Shown: in pieces, positions 56,301-64,000 of the stretch
How positions within the stretch are numbered: position 1 is the stretch's first letter
Layout: each line of letters opens with the position of its first letter
NCBI GenBank assembly: GCA_021613535.1
Contig: CP075493.1
Span: forward strand, 11,718,001 to 11,782,000
DNA from: Adineta vaga
Taxonomy: Eukaryota; Rotifera
Length of the DNA: 64,000 nt
Direction: 5' to 3'
Notes under the pieces: generated by a model
The model's database searches: none
Told to the model about the DNA's origin: nothing
Seen by the model: only the letters and a program-made list of their open reading frames with translations
Position numbers and translations under genes: made by a program

Positions 56301-57142
56301 ACTATCAAATTCGAGAACAAACAGATATTGATCGGAATCAAGAATGACTGCAATTGGACCATCGAGAGCAGTACTTCCAACTACCGTTTTACCGTCTTTG
56401 TATCCTGACTTAAACTTTTGAATTCGATTATTTTTATAATCTGCTACATATAAATTCAAATCAATATCAACAAAGATTCCACAAGGTTCATTAAGTTGAA
56501 ATGATGATGAGCCACTCGAATTCATACCTGCAATAATTCCTGTTGTTTTGTTAGTCTGATTCATTGATTGGGCAACAATTTGATGAAACGATCGCATAGA
56601 ACAATATATAGTATCATATATATCGACAAACAGACTTTGACAAGATGTATTTACGTTCAAAACTGGACCGATAATAGTTTGATTCAATGACCATCGTTCA
56701 ACTGTACCATTCACAAATCCATTATCGATATAAATATCACCAGCAATCGTAACAAATATGCTCAATGGTTCAATAAAACCACCAGAAATCGTTTGTATTA
56801 GAGTACTGTTCTCTTCGTGATAAACTTGAATCAAACCTTGATTTCGATTGAGTGCATAAATAATATTATTTTTATCGACAAATATATCATGTGGATCGTC
56901 AGATGGTGTACTTTCATTCGCCAAAATTGTACCAGTTGAATTCCACAATGCATTTCGACAGAATTTTGGTTGATTGTGGGAGACAGCTTAAATCAACATG
57001 TAATCATTTTTTTTATTAAATTAAACTTTTCTATCAAAAGAATATAGTATTCATTCGTTTTACCTGTTGTTTCAATGTTTATTAGTAAAGCGACAAACCA
57101 TAGAAAGAGTTGATAAAATAACCTCATGTTTTGTAGCATCAT
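53339..57142 (-). CDS. NHL-repeat / EGF / single-pass membrane protein
   Basis: Six exons: 57142-57064, 56986-56114, 56049-55150, 55084-54130, 54069-53830, 53775-53339; introns 54-77 bp, about 1,160 codons. Exon 1 is a signal peptide (MMLQNMRLFYQLFLWFVALLI). Exons 2, 3 and 4 each encode one propeller-like unit of about 300 residues with NHL repeats (PRGIFVDTNFTLYVADCTNDRIQ; GYLFISDYKNNRIVR; SFDSYGNIYVADTGNDRIQ), so the gene grew by repeating one exon. Exons 5-6 hold EGF modules (CDMLQPCQNNATCINN..CSCLLGFNGTEC; CQNITCLNNGICQG). A membrane helix (IAIIAMIGVAMFIIVLDIL) and a basic tail end it. One extra A near 54643 breaks the frame in exon 4; total length mod 3 agrees. A cell-surface role is inferred. 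Confidence 0.76.
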
Positions 57143-57620
57143 AAAGGAATCAACATGATACAGTAGAACCTTGTTCTTTGACTGTTGATGGTGTTTTATT
57201 TAACTGGCTTCTATTATATTCGAGAACTGTTATCAATTTTTTTTTCTACGGAAAAAAACAATCATCTGGAACAAGACACGGTAGTTAAATCGAAAAAAAT
57301 TGTTTATTTTAGGTTGGTGGAGCGTATAGTTTTACGAAGATATTAATTTAGAAAAATCATCGTTTGTTTCCGACAAGAAACAAACTAACGGAGAGATCGT
57401 AGTGTCGTTTTTTCTCCGTTTCCATATATTGGATACTTGAATATTAAAGGACAACAATGATTGATCAACGTACATATATCTACCCGTTGAAATCTACGCT
57501 TAGAAAAAATGAGCAAATGAAATGTCATATCTTTTCTTTCTTGATCATCAAAAATCTAAATAATGAAGTTTTCGTTTAACAAAAGTCACATAAATCATCA
57601 ATAAAAATTGTCTTGTTTTG
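57143..57620. promoter_or_regulatory. upstream region of the NHL/EGF gene
   Basis: About 480 bp between the NHL/EGF start and the stop of the next minus-strand gene. AT-rich, no clear TATA or repeat. The upstream signals of the NHL/EGF gene are expected here. Confidence 0.35.
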
Positions 57621-57890
57621 TTAAGGACGAAGTAAATGTCGTACACGATTTCTTGCAATGTCGTCGACATTATTATTCATTGCAGGTCGTACAGGCATTC
57701 GCTGATATCCGTTATTACCGACAAAACGAGGTGCATGTGCTATTCCATGTGATGGTTGAAATTGATGCATATTTCCATGAGCAGCATACATTTGACGTCC
57801 ATTATTTTGATTAAAATAATTGTTCAATTGAGCAGCAACATGATTCCAATGCAAAACGGTATTATTACTCATTCCGGTCGGAACACTCAT
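57621..57890 (-). CDS. small Asn/His/Gln-rich protein, unknown function
   Basis: Single-exon ORF of 89 residues starting MSVPTGMSNN. Composition is biased to N, H, Q, M and R (LNNYFNQNNGRQMYAAHGN, HQFQPSHG, VRPAMNNNVDDIARNRVR), with no hydrophobic segment or metal motif pattern. It could be a disordered protein, or the only long exon of a larger gene. The opposite strand is also open (57608-57814), so coding status is not certain; the biased but varied codons make this strand the better candidate. Confidence 0.42.
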   Translation of the reverse strand: MSVPTGMSNNTVLHWNHVAAQLNNYFNQNNGRQMYAAHGNMHQFQPSHGIAHAPRFVGNNGYQRMPVRPAMNNNVDDIARNRVRHLLRP

Positions 57891-58307
57891 TGTGCAATAT
57901 TAACTGCACAAAAATGATCAACAAACAAATGAATGAATGAATGAAAAGAATGTACGATATTTTAAACGCTTCAGGTTATGATATTGAAGAAGAAAAATGA
58001 AACTTCATTCATATGAAAGAAAACCTGTTAAACAAGTATACGTCATCAGAAGCAATGAAGCATAAGAGAAGAACAAAAAATAATTAGATAATGAATGATT
58101 TCATGAAATGAATGCGAACGAAAAGTGAGTAATTGTTGTTAAAATTAGCTCAACAAATAAAATGGACGTTTTTTTTTCCATATTTACAAGTAACGAGAAA
58201 AAATACGAGTAGAAACTAATTTAAAAACAAAAAGCATAGCTATTATATTCATAGTATTGTTCTACATTCAGGAATTATGATGATTCAAGTAGACAAAAAT
58301 ATCACAA
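57891..58307. other. intergenic, no gene seen
   Basis: About 420 bp. An (ATGA)n-like tract occurs at about 57930-57943. AT-rich; nothing else recognised. Confidence 0.35.
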
Positions 58308-60674
58308 CTAATGATTTTTATTTGATGAAAAAAGTTGTCGTTTAGATTGCCATTGTATGAATGGTCCTTGTAATTCAACTGTGTATATATGTTGTTGTCC
58401 AATAAAGATCTTGTAGAGACCAGGATAAAGCCATTTGGTACCATCTTTTGCAATGGTAAATAAATGTTCAACATTGAGAGAAAAGAAAACTTGTTTTGTT
58501 TCATTAACATCTAAATGAACACGATCGAAGCCAAATAATTGTTTGATTGGTAATATTTGTTCATCATTAATTGTATTCGATGCTGCTACAAACGCTAAAA
58601 CAACATCATCACCTGACATATCACCAGTATTTGTAACATTAACACGAAACAATTGAACAAGAATACGATGTTCATCATACTTATCTTTAATCAATGAAGA
58701 GATGGAATAGGATTGTTTATTTGTATCATTATTCCATGAATAATTAAAAGTTGTATAAGAAAGACCAGTACCAAATTCATAAACTGCTTGACCAGTATAG
58801 AATTTATATGTTCGACCAGGACTTATTTTTGATGGTCTCATTTGCATATTAAACATACTAACAGTATCAACATATGATGCTGGATAGATAGTAATTGGTA
58901 AACGTCCACCAGGATTATATTGACCGAAAAGGACATTAGCGATTGCTAAACCACCTGATTGTCCAGCATAACCCATCCAAGTAAGACTACCAAATTGAGA
59001 TGAATCACGAATATAAGTAAAATCTAAACCACTACCAGACATAATAACGACATGAATAGACGATCGAACGACTTTTTCAAGTTGCTGTAAGAGTGCTAAT
59101 TGTATATCAGGTAAACTGATCGAGACACGATCAATAGTTTCACCTTCAATTGTTTGATCAAGTCCACCGAAGAATATAACAACATCAGCGGTTTTTGCTA
59201 ATTCAATGGCTGCTGAAAAGCCACTTTCATCAGTACCATTTATCTTACAACCATAAGCAAATTGAATATCAATTGATTTACCTGCTGTTAATGCTTTAAT
59301 TCCTGTTACAGGATCGATCAAAAATGGAGCTTTACCAAAATAACTTCCTTGCATTGTTTCTGTTGCATTTGCTGTAGGTCCAATTAAAGCAATTTTCTTA
59401 TTGAATAATTTATTCATATCTAATGGTAATGATTTATTGATATTTTTCAATAGAACAATACTTTCTTGAGCACTTTGTAATGTTAGTTGTCGTGCTTCAT
59501 GTGTATCAACATTATCTTTTGTTAAATGTCGATAAAATTGTTGTTCAGGAGGATCAAACCAACCAAGTCGAATTAGAACATTAAATGTACGTTCAAGTGC
59601 ACGATCAATATCAGCTTCAACAATTGTTTTCTTCTCGAGTGCCTGTTTGGTATAATTAAAATAGAAATAACCACAATTCAGATCGGTACCAGCATGAAGA
59701 GCAACAGCAACTGTATCTTCTACTGTTGATGTATAATTATGTGCATACATAATAGTCGATATAGCTCCACAATCACTAACAACAAAACCATCAAGATGAA
59801 ATGATTCTCTGTAATTAATGAAAAAACGAAAACATATCAATAACCTATATATCTATAGACGATCTTACCGTGCCAATATTTCAAGTTCAAATTGATTTGC
59901 ACAATTTGGAATACCATTAATTGAATTATAACTACACATTATACTTGCAACATGAGCATCACGAATACATTTTTCAAATGGTGGTAAATATGTTTCGACT
60001 AAATCTTGATCACTAATGATTGCATCAAAATGGAAACGATCGGTTCCATTCCAATTTTCCAAATCATATGCATTGTATGCTTTACAATCAGCTGCAATTT
60101 TTAAATAACGTTCATCTTCACCACCTTGTAAACCTTGTACCAATGCATAAGCATATTCAGCTACTAGAAATGGATCTTCACCCGGTGTTTCTTGACCACG
60201 ACCCCATCTTGGATCACGAAAAATATTAACTGTAGGTGTAAAGAAAGTTAAACCCGATTGACCTTCATTATTGAATGCACGTGCTTCTGTTGATATGATA
60301 TTAGCCATACGATACACTAGTCGCATATTAAATGAAGCTCCAAAATTGATTGGCATGGGGAAAGATGTCGCTGCCGAAATATTTCCATCAAATGAAACAC
60401 CAGGTGAATAAGCAATACCATGTAATGCTTCTGACCACCATTCATATTTAGGTAAACCAAGACGTGGTATAGCAGAAGCTGTGGTGATCATTTGTGAAAT
60501 TTTTTCATCAATTGTCATACGATTAAGCAAATCAGCAACTCGTTGACGAGACGGAAGTTTTTGATCACATATTGGAAATGTGGCAAGTGGACCCGATTTA
60601 CAATCTGGAAAATGATCAGATTGGCCATGGACTAAAACGATTCCGACATACAATAATTCCACGAGTATATACAT
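58308..60674 (-). CDS. glycoside hydrolase family 3, beta-xylosidase type, secreted
   Basis: Exons 60674-59869 and 59808-58308, intron 60 bp, 768 residues, normal for plant/fungal-type GH3 xylosidases. It would release xylose from xylo-oligosaccharides outside the cell. Signal peptide at residues 1-18 (MYILVELLYVGIVLVHGQ). Family blocks: LPKYEWWSEALHG, FPMPINFGASFN, TPTVNIFRDPRWGRGQETPGEDP, then DLENWNGTDR, and FVVSDCGAI with the nucleophile Asp281. The C-terminal domain and a fibronectin-like end (VNVTNTGDMSGDDVV) are complete. Oddity: the usual K-H pair before DL.NW is K-A (DCKAYNAYDL), losing a substrate-binding His. Such plant-cell-wall enzymes in bdelloids are classic horizontal-transfer candidates; origin here is inferred. 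Confidence 0.88.
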
Positions 60675-61545
60675 TATCTTTGAAAGATATTATAAGACAT
60701 GTGTCCATATATATATATATATATGGCGACCACCTTGAAATGTGTGATGATGATATAGAAATAGAAGATAAGATATATGCAAAAAGCTATAAACAATAAA
60801 GATGAAAGAAAAGTTACAATGAATATAGATAGTAGCAATGTTGCAAAGAACAAAGAGTTATATAAGATAAGAGAATGTGAAGAAAGAAGTGTATGATTTT
60901 TTTTCTTTCTGTATGTTTTTCACAATCATCATGCTTATATCATGAAGAGAATTGTGAGGTTTTCTATTCGTGTACCATTGATATTTTATTGGTATAGTAT
61001 GAATATCGATGCATGTAGATGTGCAGTCATCAGTCAACAAATTGGATCACAATTTTTGATACATCCTAATTAAAAGTTACTTGAATTTATATCAATATTT
61101 TCTTCATCAAAAAATATCGAAATCTTATTTACATAAAATTATGTGAATAAAAGACAAAACACACTTTGAATAATAACATAACATACTTTAGAGACAAGAA
61201 ATGTCAAGTGAAATTTTTATAAGTTAATGATGATTTTAATTACTAATAATTGACTTATTCTATGATATCAAACATGAACTACTTAAAACAAAATATTTAT
61301 ATATTCGAAAGTATTACATTTAATGAATACTCATTTTTAATCAATTGAAGAAAAAAATAGTCATGTTATTTCATATTATATGTTATATCAATTAAGATTA
61401 AATATTTCTTTTTTTTTTCAAAATCATAAAGATTTTTGACAGTTTTTTTTAATATTCTTGATTGGAGTCACCTGCTAACAAAATCTTTTTTTCTCTAATA
61501 TATAACAAGGATAAATTCATAAAAGAAATAAAAATTCTTTTGAAA
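60675..61545. other. divergent intergenic region with (TA)n
   Basis: About 870 bp between GH3 (minus) and a 7TM receptor (plus). A (TA)n microsatellite at 60708-60724 lies 35-50 bp upstream of the GH3 ATG and could double as its TATA region. The rest is AT-rich without a gene. Confidence 0.4.
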
Positions 61546-62584
61546 ATGTCTTCTTTATCATTACCGATTGTTATGATATTAAATAATATTTGTCAAAATA
61601 TAACATTATATATCGGACAAACAATATTAATTGCAGGTATTATTGGTAATATAATTAATCTTATTATATTTATTAGTTTGAAAACATTTCGACATAATTC
61701 ATGTGCATTTTATTTAATATTTATGTCATTTGTTAATCTTGGTCAATTATTTACAGGTTATCTTTCTCGTATATTAATAACAGGATATGAAATTGATTGG
61801 ACACAAACATCATTATTTTATTGTAAAACACGATGGTTTTTTTTTCAAATATTTACATTAACATCTTATTCGTGTATATCATTTGCAATTATTGATCAAT
61901 ATCAAGGAACAGTATCATATCATCGATCACAAAAATGGAATAATATTCAATTAGCATATCGTTTTTGTACAATAGCATTCATTTTATCCATAATTCATGG
62001 AATTCCATCAATATTCTATTTTACTCATATAAATTCATCTATATTAAATAAATATCTTTGTGTTCTTAATAATGATATTTTTTATAAATATCGAACATAT
62101 GGTTTTAATATTATATTAGCAGGTATTTTACCAATACTTACAACTGTTATATTTGGATTATTAGTTTATAGAAATGTTCAAAATATATCTTATCGAACGG
62201 TTCCACTTGTTCGACGTCAATTAGATCAACAATTAACAAATATGATTCTTACACAAATTATTTATATATTAATTGCTATTCTTCCATATACAATTGTAAT
62301 TATATTAATAACTAATATAAATTTATCAAATCAACCGTATTAACAGCTTCATTTCAATTCGCCGAATGTTTTGGTGCAATGATTTATTATTCATATTTTT
62401 CTGTAAGTTTTATTTGTTTTTATAAATGATTTTTGTTATTTTATAAATATAGGCACCATTTTATATTTATATTTGCGTATCAAAACGATTTCGTCAACAA
62501 TTACTTCATGTACTCAGACGTCTATTTGGAAATTCTTGTTTCAAACTAAAACTAATCAATAATCAAGTTAAACAAGAAATTTAA
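61546..62584 (+). CDS. 7-transmembrane receptor, divergent rhodopsin-like, one frameshift
   Basis: Start taken at ATG 61546; upstream codons in this frame begin with a non-ATG. Exon 1 61546-62402, intron 50 bp, exon 2 62453-62584. TM1 reads LIAGIIGNIINLIIFISL (GN...N), TM2 CAFYLIFMSFVNLGQLF, TM3 ends FAIIDQYQGT (DQY in place of DRY), and the tail is ICVSKRFRQQLLHVLRRLF. The frame breaks near 62333, where AATCAACC is followed by GTATTAACAGCTTC in another frame (VLTASFQFAECFGAMIYYSYFS, TM7-like); one base lost explains both this and the length mod 3. Same broad class as the receptor at 47028 but not a close copy. Confidence 0.68.
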
Positions 62585-62870
62585 ATCACTAAAATATAAA
62601 GCAATTCTTTATCAATGTTGTCTCCTATATTTTGTCACCCTCACCCATCACAATTTTTCAAGACAAGCAAAATTGTTGTGTGACTACAATCATGTGTAGT
62701 ATATATACGTACATTTTATATACAAAGCATACTGTCGTTATCGTTATATTATAGAACGAAAAACAAAACAATGATTCATAGATGTTGACGACTTTATAAG
62801 TTGTCAAATAAGAATTGTGATGCAATTGATAAAAAAATTGAGTAAGAATTTATTTTCGTATAAACTTTAG

Positions 62871-63992
62871 ATGAAAATCTGTATAATGTTAGAAATAAAA
62901 ACTGATGTATTAGAAATGAATAGTCCAGTCTTTATTCAATGGCAACAATGGGAAAGTCGAGTAGAAAAATGGTTAAACCAGTCCGACGATGATTTAGATT
63001 TGTTGAATACAACCTCTTCCGATCGAATCATTTTAACTATTTTAACCGTCAAATATCAGGTTGTGTATAGAAATTTATATCAAGAAAGTACTTCTCATAC
63101 GACAAAGAAGTCTGATGAACGTATATTCAATGTTAGACTTTCGAAAAATAGACAAGTACATGCGGAAAAGAAACGAGAACGTGATCAAGACAAATTGATA
63201 TTATTCAATCAGATCACAAGTCGTCTTTTAAGTTCAGAACATATGAGTGCTGAAACTTCATCAGAATGGAAAGAATTTAATCAATTATGTGACTGGCATG
63301 GTATCATATTTATGCAACGATTTAGAAATTGTTTACATCAATTCATAAGCAAATTGATAAGTATGACATCAGCATATCAAGAATTTATCGAAAAACCGAT
63401 TATGGTTTCACCCGTATCTGAAATTATCAATCAAGTTTATGAAACCAACAAAGACGATGAAATTTTTCTCAGTATTGATATCAAATCTGCGAACTTTTCT
63501 ATGCTGCAATATATCAATGTTATCGATGTTCATATGTATCCAACTTGGTCGGATTTTCTATCAGTTTTCGTTGGATCAAGACCTTTACTTATTCATAGCA
63601 AAAGATTTCGTATGGATTGTCTTGGTGACTTACCTGAACGTCGCAAACTCGATGCATTGTGGATATATTATATGGCTACTATGTATCAAATGGTTTTGTG
63701 TCGTTGTTTAACTGAAAAAAATATCGATATACGATGTGAAGCTTTAACTGGAGACGAGGTAGTATTTCATTTAGATAAAACAATCGATAGAGAAAAACTA
63801 CTTGATTTGGTTAAATATATAGAAGTTTGTCTTAACAAAGAAAGTCCTATCGTTAAATTTGTTGTTCAAGCATATCGTATTCGTGTGTTTCATTGGAAAG
63901 ACGAACATCTATGTTTTGCGCGAATATTTATTGATGAAAGTAAAGACAAGAAAACGAATGACGTCTTTACAATAAAACTTACGCACATGTAA
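62871..63992 (+). CDS. uncharacterised protein with polymerase-palm-like motifs
   Basis: Single open frame of 373 residues from ATG 62871 to TAA 63990-63992; TTTAG precedes the ATG, so an upstream exon is possible, and Met16 is an alternative start. The N-terminal half is helical with charged stretches (KNRQVHAEKKRERDQDKL). Then IFLSIDIKSANFSMLQYIN (about residues 199-217), HSKRFRMDCLGDLPERRK (about 243-260) and EALTGDEVVFHLDK (about 290-303). Asp in DIKSANF followed by GDEVVF about 90 residues on recalls palm motifs A and C of polymerases. I recall similar 'D-K-x-A-N-F ... SK-x-x-R ... G-x-L' proteins from other eukaryotes and large DNA viruses, but cannot name a family. No signal or membrane segment. 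Function unknown. Confidence 0.5.
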   Translation: MKICIMLEIKTDVLEMNSPVFIQWQQWESRVEKWLNQSDDDLDLLNTTSSDRIILTILTVKYQVVYRNLYQESTSHTTKKSDERIFNVRLSKNRQVHAEKKRERDQDKLILFNQITSRLLSSEHMSAETSSEWKEFNQLCDWHGIIFMQRFRNCLHQFISKLISMTSAYQEFIEKPIMVSPVSEIINQVYETNKDDEIFLSIDIKSANFSMLQYINVIDVHMYPTWSDFLSVFVGSRPLLIHSKRFRMDCLGDLPERRKLDALWIYYMATMYQMVLCRCLTEKNIDIRCEALTGDEVVFHLDKTIDREKLLDLVKYIEVCLNKESPIVKFVVQAYRIRVFHWKDEHLCFARIFIDESKDKKTNDVFTIKLTHM

Positions 63993-64000
63993 AAGAAAAA

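Noticed and set aside
1-64000. tRNA, rRNA, CRISPR, bacterial operons or phage
   Set aside because: No cloverleaf with A/B boxes, no rRNA core, no regularly spaced identical repeats, and the genes are spliced eukaryotic genes.

Overview
The window looks like nuclear DNA of a bdelloid rotifer; the genus cannot be fixed from sequence alone. It is strongly AT-rich. Most multi-exon genes have GT-AG introns of only about 50-65 bp. The gene content matches bdelloid families: caspase-like proteins, LDLa/EGF/7TM receptors, small divergent 7TM receptors, NHL and kelch propellers, and expanded F-box/LRR proteins. Candidate acquired genes (GH3 beta-xylosidase, CALB-type lipase, peptide deformylase, bacterial-style kelch) sit among them. 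No bacterial operon signals, CRISPR, tRNA or rRNA were seen.

Layout. 0-3 kb: a divergent pair of caspase-like genes; the complete one fuses a caspase-like domain lacking the catalytic Cys to a C-terminal ADP-ribosyltransferase-like domain. 3-10 kb: two F-box/LRR genes flank a large secreted/membrane protein (family R). 10-13 kb: a six-exon sialate O-acetylesterase and a small Cys-rich gene. 13.7-19.5 kb: an LDLa/EGF/7TM receptor. 19.5-22.5 kb: first copy of a 2.9-kb segmental duplication (zinc-finger gene divergent from a family-R gene). It ends exactly at a TTAA site occupied by a 1.35-kb TIR element, followed by a nucleoside-phosphorylase-like remnant. 24-39 kb: gene-poor and repeat-rich (hairpin MITE, dead Tc1 element, hAT-like element, second MITE, 60-bp-period repeats), with one small three-exon gene and one NTAN1-like gene with unusually long introns. 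39-41.6 kb: a four-exon F-box gene. 42.6-46.7 kb: second copy of the duplication, with the full-length family-R gene. 47-48 kb: a 7TM receptor. 48.7-51.2 kb: kelch protein and peptide deformylase. 52-53 kb: decayed CALB-type lipase. 53.3-57.1 kb: NHL/EGF/TM protein. 57.6-60.7 kb: a small gene and GH3 beta-xylosidase. 61.5-62.6 kb: second 7TM receptor. 62.9-64 kb: an uncharacterised protein with polymerase-palm-like motifs.

Many genes that otherwise align well are broken by one- or two-base indels, often in homopolymers (near 6235, 8720, 15019, 16300, 44698, 45025, 47808, 54643 and 62333). Intron-phase arithmetic supports several of these as isolated indels. They may be uncorrected long-read errors rather than true pseudogenisation. 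The lipase, the Tc1 transposase and the phosphorylase remnant look genuinely dead.

The best candidates for undescribed biology are the pseudocaspase-ART fusion with its divergent caspase partner, the palm-like protein at the right edge, family R, and the TE-bounded duplication.
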